NCBI RefSeq assembly: GCF_963675165.1
Contig: NC_087380.1
Location: 3,091,803 to 3,155,802, forward strand
From: Halichondria panicea
Lineage: Eukaryota > Porifera > Demospongiae > Suberitida > Halichondriidae
Direction: 5' to 3'
DNA length: 64,000 nucleotides
How positions within the stretch are numbered: the stretch's first letter is position 1; every line of letters begins with the position of its first letter. This document shows, in pieces, positions 34,901 through 44,961 of the stretch. The translations under genes were made by a program, and so were the position numbers. The notes under the pieces were generated by a model that searched no databases, was not told the origin of the DNA, and saw only the letters and a list, made by a program, of their open reading frames with translations.

Positions 34901-35066
34901 AACCACGATCACTGGTACGAAGAGTTTGAGTGCTGTCGAGTATGCTGAGTTAATTAGCGAGTGGGTGGAGTCTGGAGTGACCACCAGGGTGCTTTGGTAC
35001 GCTATCAAGATGGACAAGGCCTGTCCAGTGGTCATTGCCTCCATGGACAAGGATGAGTGTGAATAA
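25965..35066 (+). CDS. Gene D: secreted five-Ig / seven-CCP protein with family C-terminal domain
   Basis: Fifteen exons give 1106 residues: 25965-26034, 27704-28027, 28097-28477, 28524-28835, 28892-29233, 32125-32379, 32622-32825, 32874-33050, 33138-33314, 33594-33776, 33834-34010, 34067-34243, 34295-34471, 34524-34579, 34758-35066. A leader (MATVNLFLCCMLGSVSLVYG) precedes Ig1-5 (~24-561), CCP1-7 (~562-985) and the C-terminal domain (~986-1106, ending ACPVVIASMDKDECE). Ig1-5 parallel genes A and C. CCP2/CCP3 form the couplet with one extra cysteine each, and CCP7 has six cysteines. CCP exons 8-13 and the C-terminal exon are nearly identical to those of E, F and G, while the N-terminal half is C-like, so the gene looks recombinant. 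Introns 1 (1.7 kb) and 5 (2.9 kb) are filled with repeats; joins across them rest on phase and on paralogue order. Confidence 0.77.
26204..26480. repeat. 18-bp minisatellite, about 15 units
   Basis: Units read ATTACGGTGATTACATAC with A/G and C/T variation, in tandem, next to a short (AC)n run at 26177-26196. Because 18 is divisible by three, the array is open in several frames on both strands; those frames are artefacts. It lies within a fragment of the dispersed repeat in intron 1 of gene D. Confidence 0.9.
26481..27703. other. Intron 1 of gene D, remainder
   Basis: No exon was seen. It starts with the end of a dispersed-repeat fragment (GGCTATGCCTCGAGGCATAA) and continues with the block duplicated from (or to) gene C intron 1. 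Confidence 0.55.
29554..29954. mobile_element. hAT-like element, copy 1 in gene D intron 5
   Basis: The left end is CAGGGGCGGATCTAGC and the right end CCTAGATCCACCACTG, giving inverted ends of about 15 bp with mismatches. GTATAT occurs on both sides close to the ends. No transposase is seen. Confidence 0.65.
30877..31325. mobile_element. hAT-like element, copy 2 in gene D intron 5
   Basis: The left end CAGGGGCGGATCTAGC and right end TTAGATCCACCACTG match copy 1, and the flanks carry GCATCT on both sides. A (TACTG)n run lies inside near 31076-31111. No transposase is seen. Confidence 0.7.
32489..32572. mobile_element. 84-bp palindromic micro-element with 9-bp target duplication
   Basis: The ends TAGCCTCGAGTCCAGGCCGA and CGGCCTGGGACCGAGGCTA are near-perfect inverted repeats. 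The flanks AATGTAACA (32480-32488) and AATGTAACA (32573-32581) are identical. It sits in the intron between Ig5 and CCP1 of gene D. Confidence 0.88.
33385..33546. mobile_element. MITE in CCP3/CCP4 intron of gene D
   Basis: Inverted ends TCGCTTTTATTTTCGAGG and CCTCGAAAATAAAGCGCTAT enclose about 120 bp. Homologous copies occupy the same intron in gene E (41835-42016) and gene F (51717-51884); in gene G the intron is only 57 bp and has none. Confidence 0.65.
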
Positions 35067-35382
35067 CTCTACCAAGTACCTAGCTAGCTATATATAGAGA
35101 AACTTTTAACATGTTTGTTAGCCGAAAGCTTTACTTAGTTGCGTCTAAGGATATTGAGGAGATCAATGTAGATCTACTACTGATATGAGTTGATGATTTC
35201 TTGTATGTTTAGGTTTAGTGTGTGGATTACGTTTGCAGGTACTTCAGATAGGGACCTAGCCGTGGTTTATGGCATACTATTTGTTTTAAAAGTATGCACC
35301 ACAAAAAATGGGTGATTAGAGTGGCGCTAATTTTGTGTTTCTAATGGCGATAAACTGCAGAATGTACTTAGAGCAAAGTTTG
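35067..35382. other. Flank after gene D
   Basis: No exon was seen. The stretch is nearly identical to 43526-43822 after gene E. Around 35262-35345 it carries one half of the inverted-repeat element seen complete at 53547-53995. Confidence 0.5.
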
Positions 35383-35440
35383 TGGTAGTGTTCAGTGAGG
35401 TCCTGTAGAGCCTTCTCATGAGCTCGAGCATCCTCCATGT
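35383..35440 (-). pseudogene. Fragment of a CFAP57 coding exon (copy with 4-bp insertion)
   Basis: The text matches 60845-60896 in the CFAP57 exon 60634-60918, including GTAGTGTTCAGTGAG and CCTGTAGAGCCTTCTCA. On the minus strand it reads MEDAR...EKALQDLTEHY. Four extra bases (CTCG) split it relative to the copy at 43823-43874. It abuts the FN3 relic directly, so it is inserted or filler DNA and not a gene. Confidence 0.85.
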
Positions 35441-35851
35441 GGTTTGGACTACCCCCACGAGGTCGTATGGGAGAATCACTGGCTATGACATCAAGTTCAT
35501 TCCTCAAAGATCTGGTTCAGATTTGGTAGTGTCTAAAGGAAGAAGAAAGCTTTTCCACGCCGTTGGAGATGATACCAGGCTCATCAGTATACTGATAACT
35601 TCATGGTCCAGGTGTGACTACACATCCATGTATTACAGTAAATACAATGTATAATGTTCAGGTGAGAGCCAAAGCATCAGCTGCAGAGGGGAGGTGGAGT
35701 GACTGGTGCCACTGGGTAAGTTTTTATATTGTGATTCTCAAAGTTCAAGTCACTACTCCTTTAAATGCATTGTTCCAAGTATGTACATGCAGGTTGCAGG
35801 AATATTGAAGGTTCCGCTGGCCCTATGTATGAGTCCACTGACCCTATGTAG
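35441..35851 (+). pseudogene. Relic of gene A 3' end (second FN3 and tail)
   Basis: Three segments match gene A exons 13-15: ~35441-35620, ~35660-35715 and 35793-35851 (ending in a PMYESTDPM tail). Compared with gene A, an insertion near 35588 and a one-base loss near 35701 (GAGCTG to GACTG) break the frame. Splice-like signals remain. It shows that a gene A-like gene once lay downstream of gene D. Confidence 0.8.
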
Positions 35852-36751
35852 ATCGTATGAGTGAATTAATGACGCATAACACTTACAGTTTTGGCAGTAG
35901 CAAAATAAGTAGCTTTATAAGTAAGAGACTAGAAATTTGCTTGGAGTGCATGGAGTATTGTGTCTAAAGCCAGTTGTAGATAGTGGAATTTCTTATGCCA
36001 GACTTGGAACAACTTTGTACATGTTTGCTGCATTTGTTTTTGTATCAGTGCATGACGTTTTTGAGCTAATATGCGTCATGCAGTAGAATTTATTTGTCCA
36101 GTTGTGCATGTATACAACTTTTTTTGTTAGAATTGTCTCTCGTTCGACTTGTAGGACATTGAACGCTGTCCGTTATCGACAAATTCACAAGTGTCCGTAC
36201 ACGTAGACTCCGGTAATCTTACAATGAGAACCGGCTGGAATTCGAGACTATGAGGTACTGAACAGCTATTATTTTACTATGATAGCTAGCTACAGCCTTA
36301 ACTGATTTAATTTGCTGCTTGCGAAAAGTTAATTTCTATGCAAAATTCAGCGTGATGATCTGATCTGGTTCACTGATGGCTGATAAGCCAAAAGCTGAAA
36401 GCTGAGCTGATAGTCAAAATCTAATTTCATATGCATTAGATTCTGTGGTCACAGTGCTAAATTCAACTTGGCCACTTTGATCATTTTGCTTGCTTTTTGC
36501 ATGGCGATCTACGTATTGCGCATGCACAACAAGGTCAAAGATCATTCCTGTGTTCCAGCAGTCCAGTAGTCCATTCCACTGTTCCATTTGGCATAGTCAT
36601 GACAGTGGCCTAGTGGACCTTTCGTTAACCCCACCAGCACAGAATTATTCAACACACCCAGTTGCACTTGGAGTACGAGTGTTGCTATAGCAGTCTTTGT
36701 ATAGTAGGGAGTATTGTGTTCCTGATAACTTAGAAGGAAACACTGGACAGA
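35852..36751. other. Intergenic, upstream of gene E
   Basis: No exon was recognised. The first part parallels the gene A 3' flank. The last ~60 bp (GTATTGTGTTCCTGATA, AAGGAAACACTGGACAGAAT) match the upstream of the gene D leader exon and may hold its promoter or 5' UTR. Confidence 0.45.
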
Positions 36752-39700
36752 ATGGCTCTATTTCTCTGCTGTCTGCTGGGAATTGTTTCTCTTGTGTATG
36801 GGCAGCCTTTATGTGAGTTTATATGCAAGTTTGGGCAGTATACAAGTATAGATTTGGTGCCAGAGCATCAATTAATTAATGCATGTGGCATACAGCTCGA
36901 CTGGCAGCATCCAATGAGCCCGACGGCACTGACCACACTGGAGAGATCATCTCGTTCTCTGATGTTGGATCAGGAGTTGGTACTGATCCACCAGCCTGGT
37001 ATTGCTACACCCATCCTGGTGGTGTAGTGTGGCAGGGTCCTAGTATGAGTGTGTTGCCCATAGTTTATAACAGGGGTGCAGTTGATGACGAACTGTTCAT
37101 CAGTGGTGTTCATGATCCTAGAGCCGTTGTTTTGCATCGTGGTCCCACACACTTCAGTCCTGATGGAGAACACTGCTGTGTGAGGATTACCACCAATGAT
37201 AGTAAATGTGTCACCTTCAGTAAGTATTCAATTTTTAGCATGTACAATGAGTACCCAAAAGAAACAAAAAAACAAAAACAATGAGTAGATCTATCATGCA
37301 CATGTATGCGCCAGTCTATTGTGGGCACCCTATATTATAAGCCCACTTTTTTAATACACGCAGGCCCTAACGTCTCCATAGTATATGTGTCTGGTTGATA
37401 AGTTTTCTTTTAATGTGTTGTACACCTCCGCCGACAGCTCCCTGTCCCACACTGAGTCCTGTGTCTAATGGAATGATCTCATACGACGCAGCCTCGAACT
37501 TGGCCACCTACAGCTGTGTCACTGGGTATACTGTGACTGGTACCAGCTCATTCATCACCTGTAATGAGGTCACAATGCAGTGGAGTAGCACTGAGAGACC
37601 CACTTGTGAATTACGTAAGTAGCTATAACGCATTGTTCATACATTAATCTTTTGCTCTCAGTTTGTCCAGACCTCACTGCGCCAGACAACGGAGGAGTAA
37701 TGTACAGTCACACCACCACCCCCAAAGCTGAGGGCTCCACGGCTACCTACACCTGTGCCACTGGCTACCAGATGACTGGACTGATGGTGAGGACGTGCAC
37801 TGCCACTGGATGGAGCAGCACTGGAGATAACCCTGTCTGCACTGGTGAGTAGATTGATACATTTGTTCTAACCTGAGACTTAGAGTAAACTCCCAGCCAC
37901 CTTTCTGACCTAACCATTTCCAATGAAATGATCAGCTACTGTCCAAACTCCTCCACTAGACTGATCATAGTATCACCGTACAATGACTTAATCATCGATT
38001 AGGGACATTCCATGTGAACTCAACACAAAAAAATGAGCACCCCCTCCGATTTCAATGAAACTTGGTATATACATACCTTACCATAAGTTATGTAACCACA
38101 CCTAATTTTAGCCCTATATGTTGTATAGTTTCTTAGTTACGAGCCCTTGAACATTCACCAAAATTAAAAAAGTTCGGTGACCCACCTACGCTTCTTAGAG
38201 CATAACTTCTGCCATGATCAGATAGAAACTGTACCACCGTACTCCTTATGATATGACCTTTCAAGTGACGTGCTTGAAGGGGGTGGGGCATTCGTTAAAG
38301 GGTCAAAGGTCATTATCGTAACCTTTAATTAAGCAGTACTCAAAAATGGCGTCTTTTTCCCCCTCTTTTTTTTACCAAAATAGTCTCTAGGTACTATTTC
38401 CCGGCTTGTATAAGTTTTGTGATGGGATCTTCATGGGATCAGAAGATATGGACTTTGCAATACAAGTTGGTGCAATTATTAACATGCCTGTGGGCCATTC
38501 CATACCAATTCAACCTTACTTAAACGGGTGACTTATCAGAATTCTCCATACACTGCAGATAGAGTATGGTGAGGTAATAAGAATTTAGGGTTATTTATTG
38601 TATGGCTTCTGGGGTATGGCCACCTGAATATTGCCGTTTTCACATACAGTTTCACTCACTTAGTTGTACGTAAAAGAGAAATAACTTATGATCAGAGTGT
38701 TTGCAAGATGTGTCACTAATACCAATTTGTAGCTTATGTAACAGGGTTTCGTATGGTATGTTGTGCGGCTTCTATTAATGATTATGGGATACATGTTAAA
38801 ATTTTATTTAGTCAACTACAATTACCCTCTGTGTAGAAAAAATTTTGTGATGGGATCAATTGGGTTTTGGAGATAATTATGTGTAATTATGTAGTTAACA
38901 CCTTTATTACTTCATTTGAGTATACACAAATTACTCCAAAACCCATTATGAAAAACACACACAGACACACTACCGTATACCTCGCTTGCGCATGCGCACC
39001 GAGGCATAATTACTTAATAATTCCATCCACATAAACCTGTGCCTATAAATATATAGTATTGGATTGACTAGACCATGTACCACTGCTGGCCTAGCCTGCT
39101 ACAGCTGCTCAAGAATAAATCAAGTGCAAGTAAGAGTTTCTATAGGCTTCTATAGTCATGTTTACTTGGATTTTAATTCGTGGATTTGCAAACTAATGCT
39201 TTATGCCTAGTTTTGCTTACTTGGAATGCCATTGCAGCCTTTTCAGAAGAGCACGTAGCCAAACTTGTTTACCGAGTGTTGCTACTCTACTTAGTAGTTA
39301 GCTCTGCACTAGAACGCTACCAATAAGAGAGCTGCAAGGCTCTACTGATGCAGCCATTAATAATTTTAGACTTAGTAGTAGTAGTAGTAGTAGATCTTAG
39401 TAGCCATTAATAATTTTAGAACTTTTGGCATTGATCATTTTCAACAACAATCATGGTCGATCATTACCCACTCTGAGTTTTGCAGCAAAATTGCAAAAAT
39501 GTTCATCATGTGTAAAAACTATTAGTAGCTTTATGTTATGTAGTGTGGCATCTCCACCAAGGCATCAGGACCTGTGGTGCTTTCATTGACCTGGTAACTG
39601 CTAAAAATTTCATAGGTATATACTTTGAGTGACAGGTTGTCTGAAACTAGCCTTTGTTTGGTCAAATTGTTGATTACAAAAACAATTTTGATAAGTCGCC

Positions 39701-42700
39701 GAACTCCGTCATACATCAAAGTGCATGTGTCAGTAAAAAGCTGTGTAATGCATGCATGAACAAACAACTCTAACTTAGTATATGGCCATCTATTAGAGTG
39801 TGCATGCAATTAGTTTGCTTGTTTGTGTGTGCATTTACACAACCTTTTACCTGGCGCACTTTGTTGTCTGATGGAGTAGTTCGGCGACTTATTACTAACC
39901 CATCTGTGTTTACAATGATGTAATTATGTGCCACATTCATATAGTTTTTATACAAGTGAATGTATGATGGCCTTTAGTATCGTCAGCATTATACCTTAAG
40001 GTGACATAATTTTCACAGGTAGATTTGTTTGCGTTTTTACAGTTTTGTACATTTTGCTGGTATAATTTTTTGTGAAATGTCGATCTGGATACATTAAACA
40101 AGAGGGCGGCCAATTATATGCGAGTACTAGTTTTTGCGATTTTACTCGGCTTCTAGTCATGTTTTCTTGGATTTTAATTCGTGGATTTGCAAAATAATGC
40201 TTCGTTCTTGAGTTATGTCTAGTTTTGCTTACTTGGAATGCCATTGCAGCCTTTTCAGAAGAGTGCGTAGCAAAACTTGTTCACCGAGTGTTGCTATTCT
40301 ACTTAGTAGTTAGCTCTGCACTAGAACGTTAGCTATTGGTAGCTGCAAGAGTGAGAAGAGAGCTGCAAGGCTCTGCTGATGCAGCCACTTGAACTTTTGG
40401 CATCGATCGTTTTTAACAACAATTGTGGTCGATCATTACCCACTCTTCGAGTTTCCCTGGATTCTGCCTGCATGCAGCAACATTTATAGGAACTTTATGT
40501 TATGTAGCTTTGGCACCTCCACCGAGGCATCAGCACCCGCGGTGCTTTCATTTTAACATTCTTCCTGGGCGGAATGCTTGACTTTTGTACACTAATTGGA
40601 TTCTATTTATGGTGCCTGACGTTTGGTGATTACATATAGAGTAGATGGTGAGTTTGCATGCCCTCTTCTCTTTATAAGCCCTTGAGTGTAGGTACTACGT
40701 GTGTAAAATGCCCACATCTCAAGTGGCTCTACAACCGCACTCAAAAACAGTGTGGTTAATTGCATGCATACAAGTAACACTGGTAGAATGCCCACCTGCC
40801 TATAGCCATACATGGACAGTTTACAAGTGTTTTTGACGTGCTCAGACAACAACATACGTGCATATAATAGTTGCTTACTCCCCTTCATGTACTTCTGATG
40901 ACTTAAAACTGTCAGATATGAAATGAAACAGTGGCGTTGGAAAGGGGGCTCCAGGGGCTGGAGCTCCCCCCCCCCCCATATTTCTAGGCTATTAAGTGGA
41001 GATGACTTTTCCAAGCTGCATTATGTAGATAGACTTACTCTAGACTCTAGAAGAACTAGAGGCCAAATTGCTTCCTACGCCACTTGAAATGAAACTAATT
41101 AGCTACAACCCATTACAGTTGTGGATTGTGAACCACCTACTCCTCCCAGTAATGGAGAAGTTAGCATGCGTGCTGGTACTACGTTCAGTAGCGTGGCACA
41201 CTACAGCTGCCATCCCTGCTATCGTCGTCTAGGAGTTTCATTACGGATTTGTGGAGGAAATGGACTGTGGGTCCCAGCCCCACCCACCTGTGAAAGTAAG
41301 TGCGTTTTTAGGCATATAATTATCAGTTAAGAGGAGAACAGAAAATGCAAATACACAAAACTAACTCTTCATAATTATTTGCAGTTCTTGATTGCGATCG
41401 ACCTCCAGATCTTAACAATGGAATAACCATAACACCTTACACAACAACTTGCAGCAGTGTGGTCACCTACAGCTGTGACAGAGGCTATCTACTGGAGGGA
41501 GTTAGCTCACGTTCCTGTCAGACTAATGAGGAGTGGTCTAATGGAACAGCACTCTGCAATCGTATGTTATTTTCATAATGATACCATATCAGGAGTTCAT
41601 AAAGAGGAGTACCTTAAGGTGACAGGTAGATTTGTCTGCAATTTCACGGTTTAGCTCATTTTACTGCCATAAATTCTGATGTAGTGGACAATAAGTATAA
41701 CTTAAGCCCTACACCTACGCACACTCTTACAATGTGGCTTAAGAGTGACATACTTATACCGAAACGTGGTTTAATGAATTGTACTACAACTGCCATAGTT
41801 GGATATACTCCTCTTTAGAAACTCCTGCGTAAAAATAGCGCTTTATTTTCAAGGAACTTCATTTCGTTTTTGAGGATAGATGGCCACACCCCTATACAGT
41901 AGACAGAGGTGTCGGAAGTAAACAATAATATTTGGAGGAACAAAAATTTTAAGGTTCGAGGAGGTCAATCCGCGAAAACCCATGAAATGTTTAGTGCCTC
42001 AAAAATAAAGCGCTATAGTTATGGTAGGTATAGTCTTTTGTTAGCTATATAGTGAGTTATTTTACATTCACATGCAGCTATTGACTGTGGCAGCTTGAGT
42101 AGTCCTGACAATGGTGGCGTAGTAATGTTGTCTGGCTCTACCTTCATGAGCACAGCAACCTACTCTTGCAACAGTGGGTACCCACTGAGAGGTCCTGCAG
42201 TACGTACGTGTAGACCTGATGGGCGATGGTCCCAATATCCACCTAGCTGTGAACGTGAGTGCTTGATTAGTATACGACTAACATCACATATTATTTATTT
42301 CAGCTGTGGACTGTGGTGCATTGATTAATCCAACTAATGGACTAGTGGACACATCGTCTGGAACCACTTTTATGGATAGAGCTACCTATACTTGCAACAC
42401 AGGCCATAATATTGTGGGAACCAGCTCAATAATGTGTTTAGCAAGTGGAATGTGGAGTTCTGTACAGCCAACTTGTGAAGGTACAATTTAAGAATGTATT
42501 AGTAGATATAGAGTTAACACATCATTCCATTGAACAGTTGTTGACTGTGGAGCACTTGAATACCCCACAAATGGCAAAGTTGTGATATTGCAGGGAACCA
42601 CTTTTGGCCAATCAGTTGTGTACTCTTGCAATGAAGGGTACACACTAAATGGAGATGCCAGACGTACTTGCACTGTTAATGGGCAATGGTCAGGGTCAGC

Positions 42701-43525
42701 CCCATCATGTGATCGTGAGTGGTTATCGCTAGTTGCCATTGTATTGCAATAATTGTCCTATGTAGCCGTGGATTGTGGTATTCTTGAGGCTCCAGCCAAT
42801 GGTAATGTCGCCACATCTCAAGGCACTTACTTTATGGACACTGGCGTGTACAGCTGTGCCTCAGGCTACAACCTCACTGGATGCCCCTCAGCAGTGTGTC
42901 AGTCCAATGGCACCTGGTCATGTGACCCTCCCTTCTGTGCCGGTAAGCCTGTTGAGTCAAGCTAATAAATTAGGGTGTTTACTAATTTATACAGACAATA
43001 CAATGATCCAACTCAAGTTCGGCCCAACTCGCTATTGTGTGGAGTGGACTGTAAGTCGCCTGGTCTATTCATTTTATCTACTTATTGTTTGCTGATATCC
43101 AGTTACAAATATCTTCACCCTCGTTTATCATACTCACGTTACTAGTTCCCCAGGCACTTTCTTTTAAGGATGGTGACATATTTATAGCTCATAATGGTAA
43201 CTCATTTTCCTTGTAGGATGAGAAGGTTAAATTGATGTACAAGATCATGCACATTGCCATCACCAAGGCAGTAGGAAAAAGTGGACATGACATTCCCATG
43301 AACAATATTCAACCTGGCTACTTTGTATGTTACAAATCCACAACAAGGACGACCTATCGAACCACGATCACTGGTACGAAGAGTTTTAGTGCTGTCGAGT
43401 ATGCTGAGTTAATTAGCGAGTGGGTGGAGTCTGGAGTGACCACCAGGGTGCTTTGGTACGCTATCAAGATGGACAAGGCCTGTCCAGTGGTCATTGCCTC
43501 CATGGACAAGGATGAGTGTGAATAA
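36752..43525 (+). CDS. Gene E: secreted IgB / eight-CCP protein with family C-terminal domain
   Basis: Twelve exons give 723 residues: 36752-36812, 36896-37219, 37438-37614, 37662-37844, 41119-41295, 41385-41561, 42078-42254, 42304-42480, 42538-42714, 42766-42942, 42995-43050, 43217-43525. A 20-residue leader (MALFLCCLLGIVSLVYGQPL) precedes an Ig-like domain of type B (~21-128; WYCYTHPGGVVWQ, PDGEHCCVR), CCP1-8 (~129-602) and the C-terminal domain (~603-723). CCP3/CCP4 form the extra-cysteine couplet. Exon 2 uses the acceptor at 36895; upstream the frame is closed. The 3.3-kb intron 4 contains a broken start exon of another family member (39960-39997), so exons 1-4 and 5-12 may derive from two genes. 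Phases fit and gene F has the same order of domain types, which supports one transcript. Confidence 0.68.
39090..39587 (-). repeat. Dispersed ~450-bp repeat, inverted partial copy
   Basis: It begins at TAGCCTGCTACAGCTGCTCA and ends GGTGCTTTCATT. It lacks the GCGCATGCGC end and has a (TAG)n expansion near 39379-39400. It matches 18163-18607 in reverse complement. Confidence 0.7.
39960..39997 (+). pseudogene. Relic IgA-class leader exon start
   Basis: CAAGTGAATGTATGATGGCC, then TTTAGTATCGTCAGCAT, matches the start of the gene G leader exon (54224 onward). The match stops after about 40 bp and no donor or IgA exon follows. It suggests that an IgA-class gene once started here. Confidence 0.7.
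40148..40552 (-). repeat. Dispersed ~450-bp repeat, inverted partial copy
   Basis: It runs from CTCGGCTTCTAGTCATGTTT to CCGCGGTGCTTTCA and lacks the left end. This copy is uninterrupted at the sites where the 44881-46140 copy carries insertions (for example GAGAAGAGAGCTGCAAGGCT). Confidence 0.7.
40929..41085. mobile_element. Small hAT-like element before CCP3 of gene E
   Basis: The ends CAGTGGCGTTGGAA and TTCCTACGCCACTT are inverted with few mismatches. GAAATGAAA flanks both sides (40920-40928 and 41086-41094). A C-rich run lies inside. It is too short for a transposase. Confidence 0.75.
41835..42016. mobile_element. MITE in CCP4/CCP5 intron of gene E
   Basis: It has inverted ends ATAGCGCTTTATTTTCAAGG and CCTCAAAAATAAAGCGCTAT and is orthologous in position to the copies in genes D and F. 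Confidence 0.7.
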
Positions 43526-43822
43526 CTCTACCAAGTACCTAGCTAGCTATAATTATAGAGAAACTTTTAACTTGTTTGTTAGCCGAAAGTTGCGTCTAAG
43601 GATATTGAGGAGATCAATGTAGATCTACTACTGAGTTGATGATTTCTTGTATGTAGTGTGTGCATTACGTTTGCAGGTACTTCAGATAGGGACCTAGCCG
43701 TGGTTTATATGGCATACTATTTGTTTCAAAAGTATGCACCACAAAAAATGGGTGATTAGAGTGGCGCTAATTTTGTGTTTCTAATGGCGATAAACTGCAG
43801 AATGTACTTAGAGCAAAGTTTG
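43526..43822. other. Flank after gene E
   Basis: No exon was seen; the stretch is nearly identical to 35067-35382 after gene D. Confidence 0.5.
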
Positions 43823-43874
43823 TGGTAGTGTTCAGTGAGGTCCTGTAGAGCCTTCTCACGAGCATCCTCCATGT
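43823..43874 (-). pseudogene. Fragment of a CFAP57 coding exon (clean 52-bp copy)
   Basis: This 52-bp stretch differs from CFAP57 60845-60896 at one position by eye (GAGG versus GAGC). On the minus strand it reads [16 protein letters not shown], the CFAP57 exon having E in place of D. It joins FN3 relic sequence on one side and gene-flank sequence on the other. Confidence 0.88.
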
Positions 43875-44287
43875 AGTTTGGACTACCCCCACGAGGTCGT
43901 ATAGGAGGATCACTGGCTATGACATCAAATTCATTCCTCAAAGATCTGGTTCAGATTTGGTAGTGTCTAAAGGAGAAGAAAGCTTTTCCACGCCATTGGT
44001 GATGATACCGGGCTCATCAGTATACTGATAACTTCATGGTCCAGGTGTGACTACACATTCATGTATTACAGTAAATACAATGTACAATGTTCAGGTGAGA
44101 GCCAAAACATCAGCTGCAGAGGGGAGGTGGAGTGAGCTGGTGCCACTGGGTAAGTTTTTATATTGTGATTCTCGAAGTTCAAGTCACTATACTCCTTTAA
44201 ATGCATTGTTCCATGTATGTACATGCAGGTTGCAGGAATATTGAAGGTTCCGCTGGCCCTATGTATGAGTCCACTGACCCTATGTAG
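43875..44287 (+). pseudogene. Relic of gene A 3' end, second copy
   Basis: It matches gene A exons 13-15 and the relic at 35441-35851. A base is missing in AAAGGAGAAGAAAGC near 43970, and the extra TA near 44025 is shared with the first relic. The short exon with AGCTGGTGCCACTGG is intact here. The tail ends GSAGPMYESTDPM. It is not a functional gene. Confidence 0.8.
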
Positions 44288-44834
44288 ATCGTATGAGTGA
44301 ATTAATGATGCAAACACTTACAGTTTTGGCAGTAGCAAAATAAATATCTTAATAAAGTAAGAGACTAGAAATTTGCTTTGAGTACATAGAGTATTGTATC
44401 TAAAGTCAGTTGTAGATAGACCTATCTGGAATTTTCAGACTTGGAACAACTTTGTACATGTTTGCTGCATATATGTTTCTGTTTCAGTGCATGACGTTTT
44501 TGAGCTATTGTAACTAATTTTGCATCAATTCACTTTGTAACATTTTTATATGATTCTATAATGTACACACTGTTAGGTTAAATTGTAATCTGACAACCAT
44601 TTTTAGCGTGTATACGTCAAGGGGTATGGTAATAGAGATCTCGTAATATCCTGACAGGAATGTTAATTTAAAACAGTGTGTGCATGTGCGGCTTGTGAGC
44701 TAAGTGTTAGATGTTTCATGCAACATCATTGACTAAAAAAGTCTCAATTTGCCATTATTATTTCAATTTTGAGGCCCCACTCAATTAATAGAGTATGCAC
44801 AGTCACTGACAGTAAAAAGAGCTATATAAAAGTG
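44288..44834. other. Intergenic after the FN3 relic
   Basis: No exon was seen. The stretch parallels the 9411-9800 flank of gene A (TGTTTGCTGCAT, GAGCTATTGTAACT). A TATA-like CTATATAAAAG at 44821-44831 lies just before the relic leader. Confidence 0.45.
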
Positions 44835-44961
44835 AATGATGGCCTTCAGCAGACCATGCAGTCTCATTAGCATTCTGTCATTATGCCTCGGTGCGCATGC
44901 GCAAGCGAGGTATATGGTAGTGTGTTTGTGTGTCTCTGTGTGTGTCTGTGTGTGTAGCCTG

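Larger units (their letters stand above)
37845..41118. other. Intron 4 of gene E, repeat-filled
   Basis: No further exon was found. From 38000 to 38950 there is unique-looking AT-rich DNA with no recognised family. Then come a dispersed-repeat fragment (38955-39010), two larger copies (39090-39587, 40148-40552), a relic leader (39960-39997) and a small hAT-like element (40929-41085). Confidence 0.5.

Noticed and set aside
35316-35507. Minus-strand frame containing EKALQDLTEHY
   Set aside because: Only the ~52-bp CFAP57-derived fragment is meaningful. The rest is antisense FN3 relic and flank, so it is not a gene.
36752-37027. Unspliced reading of the gene E leader into LDWQHPMSPTALTT
   Set aside because: That frame crosses the intron and lacks Ig features. 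The spliced frame from 36896 gives the conserved IgB domain seen also in gene F.
43756-43941. Second minus-strand frame containing [16 protein letters not shown]
   Set aside because: Same explanation: a captured CFAP57 fragment with no CFAP57 context.
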